Below, piece by piece: positions 1 to 8,523 of a stretch of DNA of 64,000 nt (positions within the stretch are counted from its first letter, which is position 1; every line of letters starts with the position of its first letter). The stretch is from positions 3,596,001 through 3,660,000 of the forward strand of contig NZ_CP090446.1 of the NCBI RefSeq assembly GCF_021442025.1, in the 5' to 3' direction. A program made the translations under genes and the position numbers. The DNA comes from Sphingobacterium sp. SRCM116780 (GTDB lineage Bacteria; Bacteroidota; Bacteroidia; Sphingobacteriales; Sphingobacteriaceae). The notes beneath the pieces were generated by a model. The model was given only the letters and a program-made list of their open reading frames with translations. It had not been told where the DNA came from and did no database searches.

Positions 1-923
1 ATACCATGATTATTGTAATCCTCTTCTGTTAATTTTAATATTGGTTTCTTCACTTCCAAAGCCAACCAAACAACAGCCTTTTTAATTAAAATAGGTGTCC
101 ATTCGATATCTTCAGCCAACCAAGGCAAATCAAATCTTGTTAACAAAGAAGCAGAATCTGTATCTAAAATGAATTCAACATTTTCAGATAATTGTAAATA
201 AGTAGCTGGGATCTCAGATGAAATCTTTCCTTCTACTGCTTTTTTAATAATTTCTGCTTTGTTTCCACTCCAAGCCATCAAGATAATTTCTCTCGCTTTG
301 AAAATGGTACCAACTCCCATGGTAATTGCTTTACGTGGTACATTTTCTTTACCACCAAAATCGCGAGAAGCATCACGACGAGTTAAATCATCCAATGTGA
401 CAACACGTGTACCAGAGTTAGGTGCAGATCCTGGTTCATTAAAACCAATGTGACCTGTACGTCCAATTCCTAAAATTTGAATATCTAAACCACCTAAATC
501 AGTAATTTTTTGTTCATAAGCTTCACATGCCTTATGAATTAAGTCTATTGCTAATGTTCCATCAGGAATATTAATATTTGATCGTTCAATATCGACATGA
601 TCAAATAAGTTTTTATTCATAAAGGTCACATAACTTTGTGCAGCATCTGGCTGCATGGGATAGTATTCATCCAAGTTAAATGTGATCACATTTTTAAAGC
701 TTAAACCTTCCTCTTTATGCAAACGGATTAATTCAGCGTAAACTTTAACGGGTGTAGCACCAGTCGCAAGACCTAAAACTGCATTTTCGCCATTTTCTTG
801 CTTTTTACGGATAATATCCGCAATACGCTTTGCAACAACTTTGGAAGCTGTACTTGGGTCAGGATACACACTTACAGGAACTTTCTCAAAGCGTGTTGCT
901 TCCAATAAATTTAATCTAGCCAT
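1..923 (-). CDS. nagB: Glucosamine-6-phosphate deaminase, 5' part (cut by window edge)
   Basis: Converts glucosamine 6-phosphate to fructose 6-phosphate and ammonia in the cytoplasm. Reading the minus strand from ATG at 921-923 gives an uninterrupted frame to base 1 with no stop, so the 3' end lies outside the window. The translation starts MARLNLLEATRFEKVPVSVY and contains the phosphate loop LATGATP, the NLDEYYPM catalytic aspartate region and the IGRTGHIGFNEP active-site stretch of the family. The visible ~307 codons already exceed the classical 260-270 aa enzyme and continue with a segment like IEWTPILIKKAVVWLALE, which fits the long (~640 aa) Bacteroidetes form that has an extra LmbE-like C-terminal domain; that domain cannot be seen here. 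A -7 type promoter box lies 30 nt upstream. Confidence 0.93.
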   Translation of the reverse strand, partial: MARLNLLEATRFEKVPVSVYPDPSTASKVVAKRIADIIRKKQENGENAVLGLATGATPVKVYAELIRLHKEEGLSFKNVITFNLDEYYPMQPDAAQSYVTFMNKNLFDHVDIERSNINIPDGTLAIDLIHKACEAYEQKITDLGGLDIQILGIGRTGHIGFNEPGSAPNSGTRVVTLDDLTRRDASRDFGGKENVPRKAITMGVGTIFKAREIILMAWSGNKAEIIKKAVEGKISSEIPATYLQLSENVEFILDTDSASLLTRFDLPWLAEDIEWTPILIKKAVVWLALEVKKPILKLTEEDYNNHG

Positions 924-954
924 TATTAGAATATAGTATTGATAAGGTGAATTA

Positions 955-962
955 CAAATTTA
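955..962 (-). promoter_or_regulatory. -7 promoter box (TAAATTTG) of nagB
   Basis: The minus strand reads TAAATTTG, an exact match to the Bacteroidetes TAnnTTTG box, 31 nt before the nagB ATG. No clear -33 TTG is visible. Assignment rests on the match and position only. Confidence 0.5.
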
Positions 963-1064
963 TAAAATATTGTAGCTTATCTATCATATTTTACAACTTT
1001 TTAACCCTTTTCTAATAAATATATAAATGCACACGTTTGTTATCAAACAAATTCTAAAAATTTT

Positions 1065-2207
1065 TTATATATTATTAAGTAAATCAACGGCTTGTACGAG
1101 TGTTTCCGCTTTTTTTGCAAAGCAAACTCTCAAAATATGTTGATTCAGATTTTCTGTATAGAAAGCAGAAATGGGGATTAACGCGATCTTCTTTTCAACG
1201 ATCAATCGTTCCGCAAAAAGCAATTCAGGTTCATCCGAAATAGCAGCATAATCAATATTTAAAAAATAGGTTCCTTGACTCGGTAAAACAGTAAATTTTG
1301 AAGATTGGATTCCTTCAATCAAGTAATTTCTTTTTTCTTCAAAAAAGTCTCCTAAACTTAAATAGATTTCCGGGTTTTCCAGATATTCAGCTATAGCCAT
1401 TTGTACAGCAGTATGTACACTGAATACAGTATATTGATGAATTTTTCTAAATTCCTTCGTTAATACCGGAGGGGCAATACAATACCCTACTTTCCATCCC
1501 GTAACATGTAACAATTTTCCGAAGGATGCAATAACAAAACTTCTTTCTCTTAAAATCGGATGTGCTAATAAAGAATAGGGTTGATGACCGTCAAATACGA
1601 TATGCTCATAAACTTCATCACTCAATACAAATGTATGAGAAGAGGTTACTATTGCTGCCAAAGCATTAATATCCTCTTTTCCTAATCGTTTCCCTGTTGG
1701 ATTATTGGGATTGTTAATGATGATTAATTTAGTTTTCTCGTTCACTAAACTTTTAACATATTCCCAGTCAATACTAAAGTCTGGAGCCAGCAGTGCCACA
1801 GGAACAACTCGACCACCAAACAGTTCAACTGTGGGTGCATAGCAATCATATGCTGGTTCAAAAATCAATACCTCATCTCCTTTTTCAACAACTGTCGCTA
1901 TAGCTGTAAAAATAGCTTGCGTACCACCAGCTGTAACCGTAATTTCATCTTGTATATCCACACGCACCTGATGCGTATTCCAGACTTTCTCTGCTATTCT
2001 TTCCCGCAATGGCAATACCCCTGACATAAACGCATATTGATTAAACCCATCTTTCATATACCGATTTACTAATTCAATCAAATATGGGTCTGTCTCATAA
2101 TCAGGAAAGCCTTGTGCTAGATTTAAAGCTCCATGCTGTTGCGCCAAAGCAGACATTTTACTGAAAATAGTTGTTCCCACATGAGGAAGCTTAGATTGCA
2201 AATTCAT
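1065..2207 (-). CDS. ybdL: Methionine/aromatic aminotransferase, YbdL type (class I PLP)
   Basis: A 380-aa fold-type I aminotransferase that probably moves the amino group of methionine or aromatic amino acids to a 2-oxo acid in the cytoplasm. The N-terminus LPHVGTTIFSKMSALAQQH is nearly the same as E. coli YbdL, and length agrees (386 aa). NNPNNPTG (165-172), the PLP-contacting D197 in SDEVYEH, and the Schiff-base lysine K231 in SFGKLLHVTGWK are all present. It starts 16 nt after the stop of the DUF5686 gene on the same strand, so the two are probably co-transcribed. Kynurenine-oxoglutarate transaminase is the other annotation used for this subfamily; substrate cannot be settled from sequence. 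Confidence 0.9.
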   Translation of the reverse strand: MNLQSKLPHVGTTIFSKMSALAQQHGALNLAQGFPDYETDPYLIELVNRYMKDGFNQYAFMSGVLPLRERIAEKVWNTHQVRVDIQDEITVTAGGTQAIFTAIATVVEKGDEVLIFEPAYDCYAPTVELFGGRVVPVALLAPDFSIDWEYVKSLVNEKTKLIIINNPNNPTGKRLGKEDINALAAIVTSSHTFVLSDEVYEHIVFDGHQPYSLLAHPILRERSFVIASFGKLLHVTGWKVGYCIAPPVLTKEFRKIHQYTVFSVHTAVQMAIAEYLENPEIYLSLGDFFEEKRNYLIEGIQSSKFTVLPSQGTYFLNIDYAAISDEPELLFAERLIVEKKIALIPISAFYTENLNQHILRVCFAKKAETLVQAVDLLNNI

Positions 2208-2223
2208 TATCTATAAAACTTAA

Positions 2224-4731
2224 TTATTTGAATATATTAAACACCTTCAATCCAATCATGATACCGTCCTTTGTTACAGATCCCTGAAATGAGCGTACAT
2301 AGTCGATCCGCAATCCTTTAAACTTACCAAAACCTATATTATCAAAACCTGCTGTAAGTTCATGATAAGGTTTCTCATGTGGAATTATCAAAGTATGATA
2401 TCCGACTATTGTATGCCAATTCAACCTATTTAGAAGAGGGATTTTGTTCATGATAAATCCGTTAAAATTATGCTCTGCATGTAATTCAAAATAAGCATCA
2501 TTGGTACTGTGTGTATAATAGGGTAGTAATAAGTAATTATTCAAATAATCATTGCTTGTACCGACGTGTGTTTGATTACCATTGAAATGTTGGTAATCTA
2601 TAAATGAAATGCCTGACGAATTGAAAAACTTACCTCCTCTCAATTTAGCTGATAACAATCCTTTATTACCAAAATCAACACGTTGATCAACTTCAGCACT
2701 GACCGATTGATACGCGTATTTGCGCAAAGAGGCAGAAAAAGCCTGCACATAATTGATTGCTAAAGTAGGGTAAGATTTGTTTTCAACAAACATCCGCTCA
2801 TCTGGTCGCTGAATGACCCTTCTACCAAAATTGAACTTTGATTGGATGCCCAATTTATAAATTGAATGGGGTTCAAATCCTTCCAAATTATCTTCCCTAA
2901 AACTAAGCGGATCATTGGATAAATAAGGCACATCTTTCTTAAAGAATGAATAATTGGTATTATTTATCAATGGTGACCGTTTATTATATTCCAACCATCC
3001 TGACAATTTTATAACATTCGTGACATTTCGTGAATAGGTTCCTTTGATGAAGGTCTTTTGATAGATCTTCATATAATTATCCTTGAAAAATAACGAGGAA
3101 ATCATATTCACAAAACGGCTGATGGGTTCATTTTCATTAAACTGAGAAGCGATTTCCCCTCCAGTAATCTCTAAAAAATCATATGATTGTCTATTAAATA
3201 AATGCTGAATACTCCCTAATGTATATAATTTTTTATCTGCTAATCCATAATTAAACTGTAACCGCGCAGATGTAAGACTTCCTTTTTCATCTTCACCAAT
3301 TTTTGCAGACAATCCCAAATTAAAATTCCATCCCTGAATAGTGTTAAAGCTTGTCTTTGTTAAATCTCGAATACCATTATAGTTCAAGACAATATGTTTC
3401 TTGGAATGACGAAATTCATAACCTGTGATCAGGTTCATTGGGGAGAATTTATTATGTTTATCATCGATTGAATCTAAATAATGTGCAGAATTTCTTATCT
3501 CCTGAATACTATCTTTTTTATGATAATCGTTGCGTTCAATCTCTGTAAGTGGTATGGGTCTATTATTTTTCCAATAAGTTGTATCTTTTTTATTTGCGTC
3601 AGCCTGTATAGTGGTTAGCACATTGGAAAATGTCTGTTCTTTGAAATGATCCACAAAATTATAATTAGAGAAATTATGTGTAAATCGACCTGAAAATTTT
3701 AAACCAAGTGCACCTGCGTCAAAATCTATTGTTTGGAGAGATTTAAACCATCGATTATCCAATTGACTATAATTGTATTGTTGGACCAGATGAAGCTTAT
3801 CCATAATTGGCTTATTCATTTGAGTCCCAGTAATCATGAAATCGACAGCATAGATTTCCCAAGTATCTTCAACGATATAGATAAATCCTGATACGACAGG
3901 TTCTTGTACTCGCAAAGGAATTACTTTTATCTTATAAATCGTTTTTCCTGCGTTTACGAATCCACTCTCTTTAACAAATCTGTAGTAAGAGAAAGCAAAA
4001 TTAGCCAAAGGTGAAACAAGTTTTGTTCCTAGATCAACTTGATTTTCATAAAAATCAAAATTTGCACCTATAGCTGTATTATAGCTGAATCCTTTATTAT
4101 CACCGCTCACGTTAGAAGCAATAATCGTTTCGTTCAGTTTATTTGGTTTCTGAAATGCGAGTTTCGAGATCGTTTCTGAGAGATATAATATCCCAGATCC
4201 TGTAGAATCAAGCATAAACTCTTCTTGATCTACTTTCTGTCCCAGGATTTTCTTTGGCATATCTTTGACCTGAAAAAGACCTCTAGAATAAAAATCGGCA
4301 GTAAATTTGTCGTTTTTAGCTCCATTTAATGAGCGGTTTCTAATTGCCGCTTTTATGATGCGATTTGCAGGATCTTCTCGTTTAGCTCGAACGACAACTT
4401 CTGCCAGATTCTGAATTTCTGGTTCAAGCAGAATCTTTGCCATTTCAAAAGGTTGGGAATTAATATCGACAGTGATAACTTTTGTTTTATAACCAAGATT
4501 CTGAATGTTGATGCGCTGTTTTCCATTTTTAGAAATTCGCAATTCAAATCCTCCTTGGGGATTTGTAGCAGTAGCGATTGTTGTATTTTGAATAGAAACG
4601 GTAGCATAAGCAATAGGTTTACCATTCACATCCAAAACGGTTCCGCGAATCTGAGCAATCGCAGTTTGGTTTACCATCATCAATGTTGCAATTATAATAA
4701 AAAAAGTAACCTGCTTAAACTTGTTTATCAT
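2224..4731 (-). CDS. DUF5686 outer-membrane protein with carboxypeptidase-regulatory-like domain
   Basis: An 835-aa exported protein. A signal peptide (residues 1-26, ending MVNQTAIA before QIRG) is followed by a CarboxypepD_reg-like beta-sandwich (about 28-115: GTVLDVNGKPIAYATVSIQN, then VEVVVRAKREDPA-like link) and a long C-terminal region rich in alternating beta strands with aromatic ends, terminating in F-x-F-K style residues (GLKVFNIFK) that fit an outer-membrane barrel. This architecture is that of the DUF5686 family, widespread in Bacteroidetes and without known function. It lies upstream of the aminotransferase in a two-gene unit, an association with no obvious metabolic meaning. Divergent from the thioredoxin-like gene at 4866. 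Confidence 0.85.
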   Translation of the reverse strand: MINKFKQVTFFIIIATLMMVNQTAIAQIRGTVLDVNGKPIAYATVSIQNTTIATATNPQGGFELRISKNGKQRINIQNLGYKTKVITVDINSQPFEMAKILLEPEIQNLAEVVVRAKREDPANRIIKAAIRNRSLNGAKNDKFTADFYSRGLFQVKDMPKKILGQKVDQEEFMLDSTGSGILYLSETISKLAFQKPNKLNETIIASNVSGDNKGFSYNTAIGANFDFYENQVDLGTKLVSPLANFAFSYYRFVKESGFVNAGKTIYKIKVIPLRVQEPVVSGFIYIVEDTWEIYAVDFMITGTQMNKPIMDKLHLVQQYNYSQLDNRWFKSLQTIDFDAGALGLKFSGRFTHNFSNYNFVDHFKEQTFSNVLTTIQADANKKDTTYWKNNRPIPLTEIERNDYHKKDSIQEIRNSAHYLDSIDDKHNKFSPMNLITGYEFRHSKKHIVLNYNGIRDLTKTSFNTIQGWNFNLGLSAKIGEDEKGSLTSARLQFNYGLADKKLYTLGSIQHLFNRQSYDFLEITGGEIASQFNENEPISRFVNMISSLFFKDNYMKIYQKTFIKGTYSRNVTNVIKLSGWLEYNKRSPLINNTNYSFFKKDVPYLSNDPLSFREDNLEGFEPHSIYKLGIQSKFNFGRRVIQRPDERMFVENKSYPTLAINYVQAFSASLRKYAYQSVSAEVDQRVDFGNKGLLSAKLRGGKFFNSSGISFIDYQHFNGNQTHVGTSNDYLNNYLLLPYYTHSTNDAYFELHAEHNFNGFIMNKIPLLNRLNWHTIVGYHTLIIPHEKPYHELTAGFDNIGFGKFKGLRIDYVRSFQGSVTKDGIMIGLKVFNIFK

Positions 4732-4756
4732 TGTCTAAATAATTCATTGTCTGTGA

Positions 4757-4764
4757 CAAAAATA
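4757..4764 (-). promoter_or_regulatory. -7 promoter box (TATTTTTG) of the DUF5686 gene
   Basis: Minus strand TATTTTTG matches TAnnTTTG and sits 25 nt before the DUF5686 ATG at 4731. Confidence 0.45.
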
Positions 4765-4847
4765 TAAATAGACGGCAAGTATTCTTTATAAAATGTAAAA
4801 TATAAAATAATTACACTAATTTAATCGACTAATTTTATAGATTTTAA

Positions 4848-4855
4848 TAGATTTG
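4848..4855 (+). promoter_or_regulatory. -7 promoter box (TAGATTTG) of the TlpA-like gene
   Basis: TAGATTTG matches TAnnTTTG 10 nt before the ATG at 4866. Transcription would start at about 4860-4863, so use of the ATG at 4866 would give an almost leaderless message and the ATG at 4878 a short leader. Confidence 0.45.
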
Positions 4856-4865
4856 TGCTTATTAA

Positions 4866-5558
4866 ATGATAAAAGCTATGAATAAAATATTTTTATACCT
4901 TCTTTTCTGTCTACCTCTTTTAGCTACTGCTCAAAAGAAGGAACTAACGAAACAAGAATATATTGAGCGCGTTAAAGCAAATCGAGATTCCATCTCATCT
5001 CTGGTTGATTTAAGAAGGGTTGGTGGATATACTCCTGAATATACAGAATTGCAGAATTTGTATAATACACTAACTAAAAAGGTTAAAAAATCAAACGAAG
5101 GAAAAGAGTTTGCAACATATCTACAAACCTTGTCAACAGTCATGGTTGGTAAACAGGCTCCTGAGTTCTCTCAAAATGATACAACTGGAACTCCTGTAAA
5201 ATTATCCGACTTTAAAGGTCAATATGTTTTATTAGATTTTTGGGCATCATGGTGTCCTGATTGTCGCGTAGAAAGTCCTGATTTAGTCAAGACTTATGCT
5301 ATTTTTAAAGACAAAAATTTCGAGATTTTAGGAATTTCTTTTGATAAGGATAGGGCCTCTTGGATCAAAGCCATCCACGCAGATCAATTACATTGGAAAC
5401 ATGTGTCCGACTTGAAGCGCTGGCAAAATGATGTCGGAACGCTATATGGTGTAAAATCTATCCCACAAAATGTGCTCATTGATCCTACAGGAAAAATCAT
5501 TGCTAGAAATCTACATGGTGAAGAGTTGAACAGTAAATTAAGGGAAGTCTTAAAATAG
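4866..5558 (+). CDS. TlpA-family thiol-disulfide oxidoreductase (exported)
   Basis: A 230-aa exported thioredoxin-fold protein that probably reduces or isomerises disulfides in the periplasm. Residues 1-22 form a signal peptide (FLYLLFCLPLLATAQ). After a ~70-residue charged helical segment comes an AhpC/TSA-Redoxin domain with WASWCPDC (C130, C133) and the cis-proline region SIPQNVLIDP. Two ATGs are possible, 4866 and 4878; the second (MNKIFLYLL) gives a more usual signal peptide. It is a single gene, divergent from DUF5686 and convergent with radA, with a strong shared terminator. The target proteins are unknown. Confidence 0.88.
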   Translation: MIKAMNKIFLYLLFCLPLLATAQKKELTKQEYIERVKANRDSISSLVDLRRVGGYTPEYTELQNLYNTLTKKVKKSNEGKEFATYLQTLSTVMVGKQAPEFSQNDTTGTPVKLSDFKGQYVLLDFWASWCPDCRVESPDLVKTYAIFKDKNFEILGISFDKDRASWIKAIHADQLHWKHVSDLKRWQNDVGTLYGVKSIPQNVLIDPTGKIIARNLHGEELNSKLREVLK

Positions 5559-5563
5559 TTTGA

Positions 5564-5602
5564 CAAACAAAACAGGAGCGATAATCGCTCCTGTTTTGTT
5601 TG
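5564..5602. terminator. Bidirectional terminator between tlpA-like gene and radA
   Basis: A perfect 19-bp inverted repeat (arms 5564-5582 and 5584-5602, centre one A). The GC core is CAGGAGCGAT, and both outer ends are A- or T-rich, so it can stop transcripts from both convergent genes. Confidence 0.88.
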
Positions 5603-5610
5603 CTTCTACA

Positions 5611-6996
5611 CTATCCAAATAAAGCTCGAAAGACATCTTCAAGCGTTGCTACTGGACGAATAGCAATATTATATTTCTTTGCATCTAATCCCTTTGTATT
5701 AAATTTGGAAATAAAGATGCCATCAAAGCCTAATTTTTCAGCTTCAGCAATACGTTGTTCAATTCGGTTTACAGCACGAATCTCTCCTGAAAGACCTACT
5801 TCACCAGCAAATGTAATACTCGTTTTGACAGGAATGTCTTGTTGAGAGGAAATAAGAGCGACTATAACCGCCAAATCAATAGCGGGATCCTCTACGCGCA
5901 ACCCTCCTGCAATATTTAAAAATACATCTTGTGCACTTAATCGAAAGCCAAAGCGTTTCTCTAAGACTGCCAGTAACATACTCAATCTTTTGGTATCAAA
6001 CCCCGTAGAGGTACGTTGTGGGGTACCAAAAGCGGAATTACTGACCAAGGCTTGAACTTCAATCATCATGGGACGTGCACCTTCTAACATCGCTGCAATC
6101 GACACACCGCTTACAGGAGCATCCCGTTGTGAAATCATGATTTCAGATGGGTTAGAAACTTCCCTCAGCCCTGAACCTTGCATTTCATAGATCCCAAGTT
6201 CTGAAGCTGAGCCAAAGCGATTTTTGACCGCCCGTAAGATACGGTATACATGATGTCGATCTCCTTCAAACTGTAAAACCGTATCCACCATATGCTCCAA
6301 TACTTTGGGCCCTGCGATAGAACCATCTTTGGTAATATGACCAACAATCAATACGGGTGTACTTGTTTCCTTTGCGAACCGCAACAGCTCTGCTGTACAT
6401 TCTCGCACTTGAGATACCGAGCCTGGTGCCGATTCTATTTGAGAAGAATGCAACGTTTGTATCGAATCAATAACAATAACATTAGGCTCTACTGCTTCTA
6501 TTTGCTTAAAAATATTTTGGGTAGACGTTTCTGTTAAGATATAACAGTTCGCATTGGATGATTGCGAGAGTCTTTCCGCTCGCATCTTAATCTGCTGTTC
6601 GCTTTCCTCTCCAGAGATATACAAGGTTTTCACCTTTGGAATCGACAATGCCAATTGTAACATCAGTGTCGATTTTCCTATTCCTGGTTCACCTCCTATT
6701 AACACCAATGAACCTGGAACAATCCCTCCTCCTAATACACGATTAAATTCTTGATCTGGGGTTAATATCCGTGATTCATCTTGGTACACGATTTCGTGAA
6801 TAACCGCAGCTTTATTTGCGCGCTTAGGTGAAGAAGTTGCTGCTGTACTCCGCCATTCGGGAACTTTTGAACTTGACTTCTCAATGACTTCTTCTACAAA
6901 AGAATTCCATTGTTTACAAGAAGGGCATTGCCCTAACCATTTCGCAGATTCGAAGCCGCAACTTTGACAGAAATATGCTGATTTTGTCTTTGCCAT
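5611..6996 (-). CDS. radA: DNA repair protein RadA
   Basis: A 461-aa RecA-like ATPase that promotes branch migration of recombination intermediates. A four-cysteine zinc finger (C10, C13, C24, C27) opens the protein. The Walker A loop GGEPGIGKST lies at 101-110, the RadA-specific KNRFG motif at 258-262, and the C-terminal third is the Lon-protease-like domain (from about 350, GLRVEDPAIDLAVIVALISS). Length and order match the family throughout. It is transcribed alone. The ATG at 6996 is preceded by TAATTTCG and then four nucleotides, one mismatch from the -7 box, the same geometry as xseA and purD. Confidence 0.97.
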   Translation of the reverse strand: MAKTKSAYFCQSCGFESAKWLGQCPSCKQWNSFVEEVIEKSSSKVPEWRSTAATSSPKRANKAAVIHEIVYQDESRILTPDQEFNRVLGGGIVPGSLVLIGGEPGIGKSTLMLQLALSIPKVKTLYISGEESEQQIKMRAERLSQSSNANCYILTETSTQNIFKQIEAVEPNVIVIDSIQTLHSSQIESAPGSVSQVRECTAELLRFAKETSTPVLIVGHITKDGSIAGPKVLEHMVDTVLQFEGDRHHVYRILRAVKNRFGSASELGIYEMQGSGLREVSNPSEIMISQRDAPVSGVSIAAMLEGARPMMIEVQALVSNSAFGTPQRTSTGFDTKRLSMLLAVLEKRFGFRLSAQDVFLNIAGGLRVEDPAIDLAVIVALISSQQDIPVKTSITFAGEVGLSGEIRAVNRIEQRIAEAEKLGFDGIFISKFNTKGLDAKKYNIAIRPVATLEDVFRALFG

Positions 6997-7092
6997 TGTA
7001 CGAAATTAACATTTTTTTAGCGGCTTCATGAGGTTATTAAAAATTCTTAATATATTTTGTAACAAGATCGAAGATCTGTCGACTTATCGTGC

Positions 7093-7593
7093 ATGAATTT
7101 GGAACAAGAGTTTGTCATCCTTTTAGAAAAGAATCAAAATATTCTTCATAAAATCTGTAAGATATATACAGACCGAGAGGATGAGCGGAAAGATCTCTTT
7201 CAAGAAATAACCATTCAACTTTGGCACTCATACCCCAGATTCAAAGGAGAAGCCAAGTTCAGTACTTGGGCTTATCGGGTTGGTTTAAATACCGCAATTT
7301 CTCTTTTTAGAAGCAAAAAAAGGAAATTAAGTACTGTACCATGGAACCAAACGTTCGAAAAGATATCCTACGAAGAATATGATCATGAAAAAGAAGATCA
7401 GCTCAAGCATCTATATGAAGCAATATATCAATTAAATGATATTGAAAAAGCGCTTATATACCTTTACCTAGAGGATAAAGATTATTCGGAAATAGCAGAG
7501 ACATTAGGGATTAATGAAGTAAATGCTCGCGTCAAAATGAACCGTACAAAAACAAAGTTGAAAGAGATTTTAAAAAAGAAAGGAGCGTTGTAA
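7093..7593 (+). CDS. ECF-type RNA polymerase sigma factor
   Basis: A 166-aa sigma-70 family regulator that directs RNA polymerase to a small regulon. The sigma-2 region covers about 15-85 (DEREDERKDLFQEITIQLW-like, RFKGEAKFSTWAYRVGLNTA) and the sigma-4 helix-turn-helix about 105-160 (LYLEDKDYSEIAETLGINEVNARVKM in the track of the family). The stop codon overlaps the next start in TAATG, so translation is probably coupled to the 203-aa membrane protein. No target promoter can be assigned. Confidence 0.9.
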   Translation: MNLEQEFVILLEKNQNILHKICKIYTDREDERKDLFQEITIQLWHSYPRFKGEAKFSTWAYRVGLNTAISLFRSKKRKLSTVPWNQTFEKISYEEYDHEKEDQLKHLYEAIYQLNDIEKALIYLYLEDKDYSEIAETLGINEVNARVKMNRTKTKLKEILKKKGAL

Positions 7594-8204
7594 TGGATGA
7601 GTTAGATCAATTTAAAAGGCAATGGAAAGAAGATGAAGCTTTTAAAAAAGTAAATCAATCTGATATTAAGGGGATGCTACAAAAGAGCTCGACTTCGATT
7701 GTAAAATGGATTTTTATCATCTGCTGCTTAGAGCTTTCGATCGGCATTATTCTTTCTATCATCCTGCCTTATGAAAAAGAAGAATTTCTTATTTTCGAAA
7801 TTCTCACCTGGGTTTATGAAATACTTTCCGCTGGAGCTGTTCTCTACTTTGCTTACATTTTTTATACACTTTTAAATAACATAAAAAATACCCAGAACAC
7901 GAAATCGTTAATGGAAAATATTTTAGCTGTCCGAAAAAATGCCAATCACTATATCAAATTTAATTTATGGTGCGTACATTATACGATTGTCCTTTCAATT
8001 ATACATAAAATCACGATGGAGGTTTATGAAACCCATAACTGGTTAATGGCATTCCTTATTTTTATTTTGGGTATCTTTCTTTATATCGTATTTGGATACA
8101 TTTTTATAAAAATAATAAAAGGCTATTATTACTTAATCTACGGCTTATTACTCAAAAAACTCAATACTAACTACGAAGAATTGACGCGTTTAGAACAAGA
8201 ATAA
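7593..8204 (+). CDS. Membrane protein paired with ECF sigma factor, possible anti-sigma factor
   Basis: A 203-aa protein beginning with an acidic-basic helix (MDELDQFKRQWKEDEAFKKV) and a short soluble stretch of ~35 residues, then four or five hydrophobic segments (about 36-58, 70-95, 125-145, 150-180). It starts within the sigma gene's stop codon (TAATG). A cytoplasmic N-terminal helix plus membrane anchor, translated with an ECF sigma factor, suggests sigma-factor inhibition. There is no ZAS zinc motif (HxxxCxxC) and no FecR domain, so the role is inference from position. No named family was recognised with confidence. Confidence 0.7.
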   Translation: MDELDQFKRQWKEDEAFKKVNQSDIKGMLQKSSTSIVKWIFIICCLELSIGIILSIILPYEKEEFLIFEILTWVYEILSAGAVLYFAYIFYTLLNNIKNTQNTKSLMENILAVRKNANHYIKFNLWCVHYTIVLSIIHKITMEVYETHNWLMAFLIFILGIFLYIVFGYIFIKIIKGYYYLIYGLLLKKLNTNYEELTRLEQE

Positions 8205-8241
8205 TTGCATAAATGATCCTGTATTTTTACCTTTACAACCC

Positions 8242-8523
8242 ATGAAGCAGTTTATATTATTTTCGTTTTTATTTATTAATTTTCTAGCCATCTTATTTTT
8301 TTATATTGATAAGCGAAGGGCTACAAAGGGTAATTATAGAATATCAGAAAAGACATTACTCACTTTATGTGCTGTAGGGGGTTCTGTGGGAGGATTTATT
8401 GCCATGCAATTATTTAGACATAAAACACAAAAGAGAAGCTTTTTACTTCCCTTTTATCTTATCGTCTCCTTACAAATAGCAATAGGTATCTATATAGGTG
8501 CTAAATACAATAACCTCATCTAA
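8242..8523 (+). CDS. DUF1294 small membrane protein
   Basis: A 93-aa inner-membrane protein with hydrophobic segments near 3-22, 42-58 and 72-92. The central signature RRATKGNYRISEKTLL followed by GGSVGGFIAMQLFRHKTQK is that of DUF1294. Function unknown. The coding region converges on the dipeptidase gene with a 4-nt overlap of the two stop codons, so no terminator separates them. Confidence 0.85.
   Translation: MKQFILFSFLFINFLAILFFYIDKRRATKGNYRISEKTLLTLCAVGGSVGGFIAMQLFRHKTQKRSFLLPFYLIVSLQIAIGIYIGAKYNNLI

Noticed and set aside
4453..4767. A 104-codon plus-strand frame opposite the DUF5686 gene
   Set aside because: Antisense shadow of a well-supported gene, with low-complexity composition.
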